Source: Legionella sp. PC1000
GTDB taxonomy: Bacteria > Pseudomonadota > Gammaproteobacteria > Legionellales > Legionellaceae
DNA length: 64,000 nucleotides
Direction: 5' to 3'
NCBI RefSeq assembly: GCF_014109805.1
Contig: NZ_CP059400.1
Span: forward strand, 2,326,001-2,390,000
The notes under the pieces were generated by a model. It saw only the letters and a program-made list of their open reading frames with translations, ran no database searches and was not told the origin of the DNA. Made by a program: the position numbers and the translations under genes. This document shows positions 1 to 8,428 of this stretch, one piece after another (positions within the stretch are counted from its first letter, which is position 1; the number at the start of each line of letters is the position of its first letter).

Positions 1-1079
1 TCAAGGACAAACGAGGCGCAGTGGTCGTGATTAACTCTAAGAATGGTGAAATCTTAGCCATGACGAGTTCTCCAAGTTTTGATCCCAATATTTTTGTCGG
101 TGGTGTGAGTACTAAAGAATACAAAAAATTGTCAAATACCTTACAAAGACCCTTATTTAATCGAGCGGTACGAGGTGTATACCCTCCAGCATCAACAATT
201 AAACCATTTGTTGGCCTAGCGGGTTTAGATAAAGGATTTATCACTACTACAACAACAATTTATGATCCAGGCCGATATAAGCTTCCCACTGCCAGCCACA
301 TCTATAGAGATTGGAAAAAAACAGGCCATGGAATGATTAACTTTAAAAGAGCGATCACTGTTTCCTGTGATACCTATTTTTATCAACTAGGAAATAAAAT
401 GGGTATTTCCAATATTGAAGATATGCTCGTAAAATTTGGGTTGGGTCATTTAAGCCATATCGATCTTTACGAGGAAGCTGCGGGTATTGTACCTAGCTTA
501 CGGTGGAAAAGACAAACAAAGGGAGTTTCCTGGTATCCTGGCGATACCTTAATTACGTCTATAGGACAAGGTTTTATGCTTGCTACACCATTACAAATGG
601 CAAATGCCACAGCTTCGTTAAGCCAGCATGGACAGCGGTTTAGGCCTCATTTATTAATGAGAACTGTCAATAGTGACAGTGGTGAGATAAAACGATACAA
701 GCCAGTTGAGGAATATCCAATTTATCTTAAAGATGAAGCAAACTGGGATATCGTTGCAGATGCAATGCATAGCGTTTTAACCAGCAATGAAGGAACAGGT
801 TATCGATTTGGACGCAATCCCCCTTACCCAGTTGCAGGAAAAACTGGTACAGCACAAGTATTTAGCGGCAGACAATATGAAAAAGTAAAATATGAAGACA
901 TCCCCGAAGCATTACGGGACAACTCATTGTTCATTGCTTTTACTCCAGTTGAAAAACCTGAAATTGCACTGGCAGTTGTTGTAGAGAATGATGTTGCTGC
1001 TTCCACAGTTGCACGTAAAGTGCTTGATACATACTATCAACTTTATCCGATGAAAGCTCATGAACAGACGACACACTAA
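1..1079 (+). CDS. mrdA: Penicillin-binding protein 2, C-terminal part (5' end outside window)
   Basis: Class B transpeptidase of the elongasome that cross-links peptidoglycan during rod growth, working with RodA in the inner membrane. The frame is open from the first base, so the N-terminal anchor and dimerisation region lie upstream of the window. Visible transpeptidase motifs are SxxK (STIK, in PPASTIKPF), an SxN-type motif as SCD (VSCDTYFYQLG), and KTG (KTGTAQ). The stop overlaps the rodA start by 20 bp, which is the usual mrdA-rodA arrangement. The identification is firm; only the truncation by the window edge limits it. Confidence 0.95.
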   Translation, partial: KDKRGAVVVINSKNGEILAMTSSPSFDPNIFVGGVSTKEYKKLSNTLQRPLFNRAVRGVYPPASTIKPFVGLAGLDKGFITTTTTIYDPGRYKLPTASHIYRDWKKTGHGMINFKRAITVSCDTYFYQLGNKMGISNIEDMLVKFGLGHLSHIDLYEEAAGIVPSLRWKRQTKGVSWYPGDTLITSIGQGFMLATPLQMANATASLSQHGQRFRPHLLMRTVNSDSGEIKRYKPVEEYPIYLKDEANWDIVADAMHSVLTSNEGTGYRFGRNPPYPVAGKTGTAQVFSGRQYEKVKYEDIPEALRDNSLFIAFTPVEKPEIALAVVVENDVAASTVARKVLDTYYQLYPMKAHEQTTH

Positions 1080-2178
1080 ACCCGTTTACCGGTTTACCAA
1101 AAAATCACTGCATTTGGATTTCCCCTTATTGGGGTTACTGCTTTTATTGATTTCCTTTGGTCTTTTGATTTTGTACAGCGCCTCCAATGCGAACACAAGT
1201 ATGATCTTGCGTCAATCAATGAGACTCATTTTTGCTTCGCTCATTATGATTGTGCTCGGTTTTATTCCTCCGCATAAATATAAAATATGGACTCCATGGA
1301 TATACAGCGTGGGATTAACTTTATTAATTGCCGTAATGCTTATGGGAAAAATTGGGAAAGGAGCCCAACGCTGGCTTGAATTGGGTTTATTTCGCTTTCA
1401 ACCTTCTGAAATCATGAAATTGGCTGTCCCTATGATGGCTGCATGGTACTTTGACCGGCAAGCTCGACCCAGCAGCTTTAAATCTCTTGTTGTTGCAGGA
1501 CTTATTATCTGTGTTCCCGCATTGCTTATTGCAAAGCAACCTGATTTAGGAACTGCAATTATGGTGGCTGCTGCTGGGCTATGTGTTGTATTTTTAGCTG
1601 GAATTCGTTTTAAAGTTATTTTATTGCTCATACTCCTGATAGGCTCTGCCATACCGGTAGTCTGGCATGTAATGCATGATTATCAAAAACAACGTGTTTA
1701 TATGCTGCTTGATCCCGAGCAAGACCCGCTTGGAGCAGGATATCACATTATCCAGTCCAAGATTGCCATTGGTTCAGGCGGGCTTGCTGGAAAAGGTTGG
1801 TTACAAGGGAGTCAATCCCATCTTAACTTCCTGCCCGAACATGCTACGGACTTTATCTTTGCAGTTACAAGTGAAGAGTTTGGCTTCGCAGGTGGATTTG
1901 CCATTATTGCGCTTATTGTTATGACTTCCCTGAGAAGCCTGAACATCGCATCCAATGCCCAAACGACATATACTCGCCTATTAGCTGCAAGCCTTGCTAT
2001 GTCTTTTTTTATGTCCGGTTTTGTCAATATTGGGATGGTTATGGGAATCATTCCGGTTGTGGGCATTCCTTTGCCTTTAGTCAGCTATGGAGGTACCGCA
2101 ATGGTTACCTTTTTAGCGAGTTTCGGAATCTTGATGTCCATTAGTTCACATAAAATTTTATTTAATAGCCTGCATTGA
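1060..2178 (+). CDS. rodA: Rod shape-determining protein RodA (SEDS glycosyltransferase)
   Basis: SEDS-family peptidoglycan polymerase, partner of PBP2 in the elongasome. The 372-residue product is almost wholly hydrophobic, with about ten membrane segments. It carries SEDS signatures such as KGAQRWLELG, FRFQPSEIMKLA, QPDLGTA, LPEHATDFIFAV and the C-terminal VSYGGTAM. The length is normal for RodA. It overlaps the end of mrdA, so the two are translationally coupled. A degenerate copy of a dispersed repeat follows the stop. Confidence 0.95.
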   Translation: MNRRHTKPVYRFTKKSLHLDFPLLGLLLLLISFGLLILYSASNANTSMILRQSMRLIFASLIMIVLGFIPPHKYKIWTPWIYSVGLTLLIAVMLMGKIGKGAQRWLELGLFRFQPSEIMKLAVPMMAAWYFDRQARPSSFKSLVVAGLIICVPALLIAKQPDLGTAIMVAAAGLCVVFLAGIRFKVILLLILLIGSAIPVVWHVMHDYQKQRVYMLLDPEQDPLGAGYHIIQSKIAIGSGGLAGKGWLQGSQSHLNFLPEHATDFIFAVTSEEFGFAGGFAIIALIVMTSLRSLNIASNAQTTYTRLLAASLAMSFFMSGFVNIGMVMGIIPVVGIPLPLVSYGGTAMVTFLASFGILMSISSHKILFNSLH

Positions 2179-2204
2179 TTAGATAATATAGAGAAGCGAA
2201 TTCT

Positions 2205-2240
2205 GTTGAATCTGGGTTCCGCTTCGTGTTACGCAGGCTT
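2205..2240. repeat. Degenerate copy of the 'tgggttccgcttcg' dispersed repeat
   Basis: Between the rodA stop and the convergent rnhB end the sequence TCTGGGTTCCGCTTCG is followed by a CAGGCT element. This resembles one arm of the better-preserved inverted repeats at 11318-11397 and 29076-29108. The second arm is degenerate, so this is probably an old copy. It may act as a bidirectional terminator, though no T-run is evident. Confidence 0.45.
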
Positions 2241-2245
2241 CAAAA

Positions 2246-2797
2246 TTAAAGCAATGTTGCAACATGTTCGAAATTCCGACGATGAATCTTGCAGGGCCCA
2301 AGTCGATTTAATGCTTCTCGATGAGCTACTGTTGCATATCCTTTATGTTCTGCAAACCCGTACCCCGGATAAAGTGCATCAAGCGCTATCATTTCTGCAT
2401 CTCGAAACACTTTTGCAAGAATTGAAGCGGCACTAATTTCAGGAATTAAATTATCTCCTTGCACAATTGCCTTACAAGGGATACTCAGTTTTGGCATATA
2501 TTTGCCATCGACTAATACGTGATCTGGCTTGATTGGCAAAGCCTCAATTGCACGTTGCATAGCCAGCAAAGTTGCATGATGAATATTCAAGACTTCAATT
2601 TCATCTACTTCAGCCCTCCCATATGCATAAGCAATAGCCTGCTCCTTTATTAGCACGGATAACAATTCACGTTTTTTCGCGCTTAATTTTTTTGAGTCGG
2701 CAAGACCTTCTATAGGGGCTTCTAAAATAACTGCTGCAGTTACCACTGCTCCCGCCAAAGGACCACGTCCTACTTCATCTACGCCAGCTATAAGCAT
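2246..2797 (-). CDS. rnhB: Ribonuclease HII
   Basis: Cleaves the RNA strand of RNA-DNA hybrids, including single ribonucleotides misincorporated in DNA. The N-terminus [12 protein letters not shown] holds the first catalytic Asp-Glu pair of RNase HII. DSKKLS, the [11 protein letters not shown] block, VLVDG and the [11 protein letters not shown] block follow in the family order. The ATG at 2797 is preferred because AAAGAAAGAGAAG lies just upstream; a longer start at 2830 would add 11 residues. At 183 residues it is normal for the family. It is convergent with rodA. Confidence 0.93.
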   Translation of the reverse strand: MLIAGVDEVGRGPLAGAVVTAAVILEAPIEGLADSKKLSAKKRELLSVLIKEQAIAYAYGRAEVDEIEVLNIHHATLLAMQRAIEALPIKPDHVLVDGKYMPKLSIPCKAIVQGDNLIPEISAASILAKVFRDAEMIALDALYPGYGFAEHKGYATVAHREALNRLGPCKIHRRNFEHVATLL

Positions 2798-2914
2798 AAT
2801 ATTCTTCTCTTTCTTTATCAGTATAGTCATTGGACATTAACGCCGGCTAATAATACTCTTTTAAAATTGATTTATCATCCAAGAAATGCGATCATGCGCA
2901 CAAATAATTGACAT

Positions 2915-3886
2915 ATGAAGATAATGAGTAAAATTCGCTGTGCAGTCATTGGTGTAGGGTACCTAGGTAAATTTCATGCACAAAAATATCAACTTCTTCC
3001 AAATGCAGAGTTAGTTGGGATTTGTGACCTGAATCAAAACCTATTGGAAGCAGCTTCACGGGAATTGCATGTTCCTGGCTATAAAGACTACCATGACTTA
3101 TTTGGCAAAGTTGATGCAGTGAGTATTTCTGCAACAACAAACAAGCATTTTGAAATTGCCAAAGCTTTCTTAGAGCAAGGTATCCATGTTTTAATTGAAA
3201 AACCAATTACTGAAACAGTAGCCCAAGCAAAAGAATTAATTCAACTTGCGGAAAAACACCAAGCAAAAATACAAGTTGGACATCTTGAGCGTTTTAATTC
3301 AGCACGATTGGCTTTGGATGAATATTTGGAAACACCTCTATTTATTGAATCAGAACGTTTAGCTCCATTTAAACCACGTGGGGCTGACGTTAATGTGATT
3401 CTTGATGTCATGATCCATGATATTGATTTAATTCAAAATATAGTTAAAAGCCCAATTGTCTCAATTCTTGCGCAAGGGACGCCTGTGCTTACCAAAGCAA
3501 TTGATATAGCCAATGCGCGTATTACATTTGCCAATCAGTGCGTAGCTAATATTACAGCCAGTCGAGTCAGTTTTAAAACAGAGCGCAAGACAAGAATATT
3601 CCAAAAGAACTCCTATCTTTCAGTTGACTATCAGAGCAAAAAACTGGCTGTATTTAAAAAAGGAACTGGTGAAATGTTCCCTGGAATTCCTGATATTATT
3701 CGAGAAGAAAAAGAGTATGAGCAAGGTGATGCATTATTTGAAGAAATAAAATCATTCATCAAATGCATCCAGGAAGACAGTAGCCCACTGGTAACTGGCG
3801 AAGATGGTCTTCACGCACTTGATGTTGCAGAAACAATCACTTCGCTTATCCAGAATAACTTAATTGAACGTCATGCAAAAATCTAA
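2915..3886 (+). CDS. gnnA: Gfo/Idh/MocA dehydrogenase, probable UDP-GlcNAc 3-dehydrogenase (GnnA-like)
   Basis: NAD(P)-dependent sugar dehydrogenase with a Rossmann start (GVGYLGKFHAQKY) and the family EKP motif (HVLIEKPITET), followed by GHLERFN and a second catalytic region around DVMIHDIDLI. In bacteria that make 2,3-diamino-2,3-dideoxyglucose lipid A, GnnA oxidises C3 of UDP-GlcNAc before GnnB transaminates it, and Legionella lipid A is known to contain that sugar. The gene overlaps lpxB by 14 bp, which supports a lipid A role. No GnnB-type aminotransferase is visible nearby. The fold is certain; the substrate is inferred from context. Confidence 0.65.
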   Translation: MKIMSKIRCAVIGVGYLGKFHAQKYQLLPNAELVGICDLNQNLLEAASRELHVPGYKDYHDLFGKVDAVSISATTNKHFEIAKAFLEQGIHVLIEKPITETVAQAKELIQLAEKHQAKIQVGHLERFNSARLALDEYLETPLFIESERLAPFKPRGADVNVILDVMIHDIDLIQNIVKSPIVSILAQGTPVLTKAIDIANARITFANQCVANITASRVSFKTERKTRIFQKNSYLSVDYQSKKLAVFKKGTGEMFPGIPDIIREEKEYEQGDALFEEIKSFIKCIQEDSSPLVTGEDGLHALDVAETITSLIQNNLIERHAKI

Positions 3887-5174
3887 ACGTATTAGACTTC
3901 TTTCCAAACTTGCTACAATCAGGAAAGTGCAAAGAGAAACGGGACGCAGAACTGAAGCGTACATGCAGTCGCATAAGGATTCGAGCACCCTATCGACGAA
4001 GCAGTTTTCCGCTGAAATAGAGTTTGGAAAGAAGTCCATTGTCATTATTGCAGGTGAAGAATCGGGTGACGTGCATGCATCGGTTTTGATTCGTCAATTA
4101 AAAGCTGCCTATCCAAATATCGAAATTACTGGAATTGGCGGCAGACACATGCAGGAAGCTGGGGCACAAATAATTTCAGATTTAGCTCGATTTGGCGTCA
4201 CAGGACTTACTGCAGTTATCCGCAATCTTAATGTAATTCGCAAGGCATTTCTGGCGATTAAAAAACATTTAAAACAGCAAAAGCCTGATTTACTCATTTT
4301 AGTAGATTACCCAGGCTTTAATTTAAGACTGGCAAAATATGCAAAACAAGAATTAGGTATTAAGATTCTATATTACATCAGCCCCCAAATTTGGGCCTGG
4401 AAAGCAAATCGCATTCATCTTATCAAACAATGCATTGACCAAATGGCAGTTATTTTGCCCTTTGAAAAAATTATATATGAGAAAGCTCAAGTTCCAGTAA
4501 GTTTTGTTGGTCATCCTTTAGTAGAAAAAATAACATCTGTTGATGACCGTCAAGCACAGCGCAAGATCCTAGGTCTTCCTCAGGAAGCAAATATTTTTGC
4601 TCTTCTACCTGGAAGTCGTACTAATGAAATAAAATATCATATGCCCGTGTTGCGAGACACCGCTCTAATTTTGCAGCAACGTTATCCCAATTTGCATTTT
4701 GTGATCCCCATTGCAGATACAATTAATCCAGATAAAATTAAACATTATTTTTCTAACCTCAATTTACCTGTTAGCTTTGTACAAGGGCAAGCAGTACACT
4801 GTATGGCTGCTGCAAATTTTGTTATCGTTGCTTCAGGTACCGCCTCTCTTGAATGCGCTTTATTAGAAAAACCGATGTGTATTATTTACAGATCTTCCTT
4901 TCTTTCCTATGTGCTGGCGATGAGATTTATCAGAGTCAAATTTTTTGGTTTATGTAATCTTCTAGCGAATAGAATGATTGTCCCAGAGTTTTTACAATAC
5001 GATTGCAATGCTCATGAATTGACCCGTTATATTGATCTTTTTTACAATGATCCAGCTCAACCTACGAAAATGATTTCCCATTTAAATAAGGTAAAAAATT
5101 CATTGTCTTCAGAAAAATCCGATCGCTCATTATTTAATCTTGTGGCCAATGAATTGCTCGAAAAAAATGCATAG
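3873..5174 (+). CDS. lpxB: Lipid-A-disaccharide synthase with an inserted N-terminal repeat peptide
   Basis: GT19 glycosyltransferase that joins UDP-2,3-diacylglucosamine and lipid X to form the lipid A disaccharide at the inner membrane. The family core begins at IVIIAGEESGDVHAS and shows GIGGRHMQEAGA, ISPQIWAWK, FVGHPLVE, LLPGSRTNEI and ASGTASLECALLEKP. At 433 residues it is about 50 longer than usual. The excess is residues 8-55, encoded by the 142-bp palindromic element at 3895-4036. Without it the protein would begin roughly MQKSKRI-VIIAGEESGD, a normal LpxB start. ATG 3873 overlaps the gnnA stop; a TTG at 3864 is also in frame. Confidence 0.93.
   Translation: MQKSKRIRLLSKLATIRKVQRETGRRTEAYMQSHKDSSTLSTKQFSAEIEFGKKSIVIIAGEESGDVHASVLIRQLKAAYPNIEITGIGGRHMQEAGAQIISDLARFGVTGLTAVIRNLNVIRKAFLAIKKHLKQQKPDLLILVDYPGFNLRLAKYAKQELGIKILYYISPQIWAWKANRIHLIKQCIDQMAVILPFEKIIYEKAQVPVSFVGHPLVEKITSVDDRQAQRKILGLPQEANIFALLPGSRTNEIKYHMPVLRDTALILQQRYPNLHFVIPIADTINPDKIKHYFSNLNLPVSFVQGQAVHCMAAANFVIVASGTASLECALLEKPMCIIYRSSFLSYVLAMRFIRVKFFGLCNLLANRMIVPEFLQYDCNAHELTRYIDLFYNDPAQPTKMISHLNKVKNSLSSEKSDRSLFNLVANELLEKNA
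3895..4036. repeat. Protein-coding palindromic element, copy A (in lpxB)
   Basis: This 142-bp element is bounded by a perfect 16-bp inverted repeat, GACTTCTTTCCAAACT at 3895-3910 and its reverse complement at 4021-4036. Aligned without gaps to the 142 bp at 15976-16117 in gspH it matches at 94 of 142 positions by hand count (66%). The coding frame starts at element offsets divisible by three, as in the other two copies. It sits seven codons into lpxB and adds about 48 residues. It resembles the Rickettsia palindromic elements in behaviour, not demonstrably in sequence. Confidence 0.8.
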
Positions 5175-5287
5175 TTTTCTCTTAAAAATATAGAATATCA
5201 ATTATCCTTCATGTACAATTAATTTTGCTTTCATTTTAAATGTTAGCAATTGGAATGTGTGATTTAATTAATAATAAGGAAGTTAAG

Positions 5288-5587
5288 ATGACTGTCATTG
5301 AAACACCTGAAGCTACATTAAGCATAACGAAACAAGACCAAGGTCTACAAGATTTAGTCTATAGTTTAGTTACTCGTTTTCTCGCTGAAAATAAAAGCAA
5401 AAATATTGATGATCTTTACGATATGATCTTATCTGAGGTGGAACCTCCATTACTTCAAGCAGTGATGGAAAAACGTCGTGGCAATCAACTGCAAGCAGCT
5501 AAGATGCTGGGCATTAGCCGCGGCACCATTAGAAAGAAACTCCAAAGGTATTTTGGAACTAAATATTTTCGTTTAACTGACGAATAA
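5288..5587 (+). CDS. fis: Fis-family DNA-binding protein
   Basis: Small nucleoid-associated regulator of 99 residues. The C-terminal helix-turn-helix, AAKMLGISRGTIRKKLQRY, is the Fis/NtrC-type motif, and the preceding VEPPLLQAVMEKRRGNQ matches the Fis dimer region. ATG 5288 is preferred because AAGGAAGT lies upstream; an upstream in-frame start at 5240 lacks a clear ribosome site. Legionella encode several Fis paralogues that affect effector genes; which one this is cannot be told here. A terminator follows at 5627. Confidence 0.88.
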   Translation: MTVIETPEATLSITKQDQGLQDLVYSLVTRFLAENKSKNIDDLYDMILSEVEPPLLQAVMEKRRGNQLQAAKMLGISRGTIRKKLQRYFGTKYFRLTDE

Positions 5588-5626
5588 TTAAATTTTAAAA
5601 CTCGGAAATTATTACTTACATCTAAT

Positions 5627-5653
5627 AAAGGCTCGCATATCGAGCCTTTTTTT
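5627..5653 (+). terminator. Rho-independent terminator after fis
   Basis: The stem AAAGGCTCG / CGAGCCTTT with loop CATAT is followed by a run of T. It lies about 40 bp after the fis stop. Confidence 0.85.
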
Positions 5654-5679
5654 ATGCTGGTTTTTAAGGATAATATGTG

Positions 5680-6252
5680 ATGAAAAAAATAAGGTACCTC
5701 ACACCATTAATAGGCCTCCTAATCGCCTCTTGTGTGACTGACAAACCCGATGTAATCACAGACGACGCAGGCAATTTACATTACACAACTCCTTATCTGG
5801 ATGATACACGAGGTCGCAACATATTTCCCCTGAAGTGAGATGTCCAAGGCAAAAAGCTTTTTATTTTTGACCCTAAAGTCTACGCATGGGCAGCTTATGA
5901 CGCTCAAGGGAATAGAGTGATGACAGGCAGTGCCTCTGGTGGAATGGATTATTGTGATGATATTCATGAATCATGCCGCACTGTTGTCGGAACCTATCAC
6001 ATATTCAATAAAAAAGGAGCTGACTGTAAATCGAATGAATACCCTATTGCTCGCGATGGTCACATAGTGGGAGGCGCCAAAATGCCTTATTGCATGCATT
6101 TCCATGATGGTTATGCGATTCATGCTGCTTATGAAGTTCCTAAATCCAATAGCAGTCATGGCTGCATTCGTGTGTTACCTGGGGCGGCAAAATGGCTCAA
6201 TGAGCATTTCATTGATCTAGGAACAACGGTATTAGTTCTTCCATATGTATAA
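5680..6252 (+). pseudogene. enhA: EnhA-like L,D-transpeptidase (YkuD), interrupted by an in-frame TGA
   Basis: Read from ATG 5680, the gene encodes a lipoprotein-like signal (MKKIRYLTPLIGLLIASC) and then a YkuD catalytic domain ending with the active-site motif SHGCIRV and its upstream His (HDGYAIHAAYEVP). L,D-transpeptidases make 3-3 peptidoglycan cross-links, and EnhA-type members are Legionella entry-enhancing proteins. After 52 codons a TGA at 5836-5838 breaks the frame, while the rest (112 codons to TAA 6252) is intact and well conserved. Either it is a recent nonsense mutation or a sequencing error. A downstream start would lack the export signal. A strong terminator follows. Confidence 0.8.
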
Positions 6253-6273
6253 CACATAACATGCATACCCATT

Positions 6274-6314
6274 AATCCTGGAAAAAGTAACAATATTATT
6301 TTCCAGGATTTTTT
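6274..6314 (+). terminator. Rho-independent terminator after the EnhA-like gene
   Basis: A perfect 12-bp stem, AATCCTGGAAAA / TTTTCCAGGATT, encloses a 13-nt loop and ends in a T-run. Confidence 0.88.
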
Positions 6315-6330
6315 AAAAAAATAATACTTA

Positions 6331-6358
6331 TTGACTCTGTAAAGGACTTATATAAAAT
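6331..6358 (+). promoter_or_regulatory. Candidate sigma-70 promoter for the coiled-coil protein gene
   Basis: TTGACT at 6331-6336 is separated by 16 bp from TAAAAT at 6353-6358, and both lie between the upstream terminator and the start codon at 6388. This is prediction only. Confidence 0.4.
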
Positions 6359-6387
6359 GCAGCTAAATATTACAGAGGGATTGGAGT

Positions 6388-8181
6388 ATGTCGCTATCAA
6401 AATTAAATCTTGAGCGTTCAGTTGAGGAAATAACAGATAAGTACATTGAAAGTTCTCACTATTCTACTTTGCGTGACTCATGCGTTCTTTTATCGCCAAT
6501 CTCTTTTGTAATCAGCGAAATTAAGGAACTACTCTCACGTATTCTTCAGATTGATCAAGAGGAGTCAACATCTGATTTAACATCAGATGCCTGTAGCAAA
6601 CAATACAAATCTGATTTAGATGAACAAAATCAGGATCATAAAGAGTCACAAGATGATTCGCTTTTAGCAACTACCTTAGAGTTTCAATTGCAACTACTGC
6701 GTGAGAAAGCAAGATCTAAAGAGTTAGAGATACTAAAGTACCAAGATAATATTCATCGCCTCCAAGTCCGTATAAAAAGCATTGAAGAACTTATTTTGGA
6801 TAAGAATGCCAAAGAAACTCATCAACATCATTCTCATCCAGAGACGGCGGATCCCCTTGCAAAAACTACTCATAATCACCCTCAGCCAGAAGCTTTCGAA
6901 CAACAAGATGATAAGACAACCCATGCCCACCCCGAAGTTACTTCGCATTTAAAAACATCTCATGCTCATCCGGACATACCACAACATGGCCATCCAGAAA
7001 TCGACTTAGAAGGCGAAAAAAATACTCTTGCAAAAGAATTAAAATCACTCCAAAGAGAATTAACGACTGAACAATTACTTCATCGACAGCTGATCGAAAG
7101 TTGCAGTAAATTCAGCAAAAAACTTTTGGATTTACCCGAAAAAGAAAAACAAAGACAGATCCGAGCTGTGGCACGATCTAAAAGAGGGAGAGCACGTTTG
7201 GCGGGAGAGCCTGCTTTATTACAGCTCTCTGAGGAAAACTGCAACTCACTGAAAGAAGCGATTAAGGCAGAGCACAAAAAACTGCATCAAAAACAAGAAC
7301 AATTGATGCAGCGAGCTATTGAGATAAGCTATCAAACTTATCTTACACGGCTTGAAATTTATTTGCAATCAATGACAAATCTAATTTACCAAGAAAATGA
7401 AGCGTTAAAGCAAATAATTCAATTTATGCGTGAATATCTTACACTTAAAGCGGAAGAGCAACGAGTAAGATTAGTACGAAATAACGTTTTTGTTGAGAAG
7501 GAAGAAATAGTACAGGATAAGTCTCAAAAAGAAAAAAAAGTTGAACGATTTAAACAATCAAACCCGCAACTGACCTTAAAAAATGTAAGTTTAGGAAAGG
7601 AAAATGAACAATTAGAAATCGCCATCAAGGAGCGTCGTAATTATAGGGATACCTTTCTCAAAATAGGATTGCTCTTCTTTTTCTTGACAGCCGGAGGAGC
7701 TGGTGCCGGAGCAGCCGTTGCAGGCGAGATTTTTGCAATAACTTCTCTGTTTATGGCTCCAGCTGCACTACTTGCTGTCGTTACATTAAGTCTATTTATT
7801 GCTGCATTAATCTACACAATAAAAAACAGTATAGACAGCAATCAATTAAGTAAAAATCAAACCATAATAAGAGATAATATTGTAACCATTACCCAACAAA
7901 ATAGTGAAATGATTTCGCTTGAAAAAGAAATAATGCCTGAACTAGCAAATAAAATAAGCGGGGCTGAAGGTAATCTGAGTAGGCTGGATAAACACATCAA
8001 TGGATTATTCCAACATGCTGAATTGAAATTAAATAACGCAAAAAAAGTAACTGTTCAATATCCAAGCAGTCAACCCTTCTTCACTAGTGATCAAACATCT
8101 CAACATACATATCACGATTCAAGCCCATCAGCCCCCTTTATGGATGAGTCTCTTGAAGAGAGTACGTTTACTCCTAATTAA
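6388..8181 (+). CDS. Coiled-coil membrane protein with His-Pro-rich repeats (effector candidate)
   Basis: A 597-residue protein of no recognised family. Residues about 95-140 and 215-400 are Glu/Lys/Gln-rich with heptad character, indicating long coiled coils. Between them (about 145-205) are repeated His-rich units of the form THxHPE (THNHPQPE, THAHPEV, SHAHPDI, HGHPEID). A glycine/alanine-rich hydrophobic hairpin at about 425-475 gives two membrane segments, followed by another coiled coil and an acidic tail (MDESLEEST). The architecture of coiled coil plus membrane hairpin plus acidic C-terminus is common in Dot/Icm substrates, but nothing here proves translocation. The His repeats could bind metal. 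GGATTGGAG provides a ribosome site. Confidence 0.75.
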   Translation: MSLSKLNLERSVEEITDKYIESSHYSTLRDSCVLLSPISFVISEIKELLSRILQIDQEESTSDLTSDACSKQYKSDLDEQNQDHKESQDDSLLATTLEFQLQLLREKARSKELEILKYQDNIHRLQVRIKSIEELILDKNAKETHQHHSHPETADPLAKTTHNHPQPEAFEQQDDKTTHAHPEVTSHLKTSHAHPDIPQHGHPEIDLEGEKNTLAKELKSLQRELTTEQLLHRQLIESCSKFSKKLLDLPEKEKQRQIRAVARSKRGRARLAGEPALLQLSEENCNSLKEAIKAEHKKLHQKQEQLMQRAIEISYQTYLTRLEIYLQSMTNLIYQENEALKQIIQFMREYLTLKAEEQRVRLVRNNVFVEKEEIVQDKSQKEKKVERFKQSNPQLTLKNVSLGKENEQLEIAIKERRNYRDTFLKIGLLFFFLTAGGAGAGAAVAGEIFAITSLFMAPAALLAVVTLSLFIAALIYTIKNSIDSNQLSKNQTIIRDNIVTITQQNSEMISLEKEIMPELANKISGAEGNLSRLDKHINGLFQHAELKLNNAKKVTVQYPSSQPFFTSDQTSQHTYHDSSPSAPFMDESLEESTFTPN

Positions 8182-8287
8182 ATTATTGCTTGGGTGAAGT
8201 GAGTCAGAGCTGCCGGTTATGTTAATGTCCGTTGACCTCCGACGTTCCGTGGCTTCTCCGCTGAAGCCAGAAATCATGAGAATCACT

Positions 8288-8316
8288 GGATCCCGCGAAC
8301 AAGCCGCGGGACGTAG
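8288..8316 (+). repeat. REP-like palindrome, copy 1
   Basis: GGATCCCGCGAACAAGCCGC followed by GGGACGTAG forms a near-perfect hairpin (CCCGCG.../...CGCGGG type). The same 29-bp unit occurs in the opposite orientation at 27912-27940. It sits in the intergenic space between the coiled-coil gene and the htpG end. Flanking GC-rich sequence (8215-8285) is unlike the surrounding AT-rich DNA and is probably part of the same repeat. Confidence 0.7.
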
Positions 8317-8336
8317 ATAAAACACTGGGTTTCTTA

Positions 8337-8384
8337 ACAAAATAGCAGTTCTGATACTTCACAAAATAGCAGTTCTGATACTTC
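8337..8384. repeat. Tandem duplication of a 24-bp unit
   Basis: Two exact 24-bp copies (8337-8360 and 8361-8384), each beginning ACAAAATAGCAG, lie in tandem before the htpG stop. They look like replication slippage or a remnant of a mobile element end next to the REP-like palindrome. Confidence 0.75.
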
Positions 8385-8428
8385 CTTCGCTATTTCTTAA
8401 ACTAAAGTATAGTTGCCTGGGACAACTA

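Noticed and set aside
3864..3872. TTG start of lpxB at 3864
   Set aside because: The ATG at 3873 overlaps the gnnA stop and is the better start; both precede the inserted repeat.
5836..5838. TGA in the EnhA-like gene as selenocysteine
   Set aside because: The position is not a catalytic Cys site and no SECIS-like hairpin is evident directly after it.
8128..8340. Minus-strand reading frame over the REP-like repeat as a gene
   Set aside because: It overlaps the end of the coiled-coil gene and the translated repeat; typical spurious product of a palindromic repeat.
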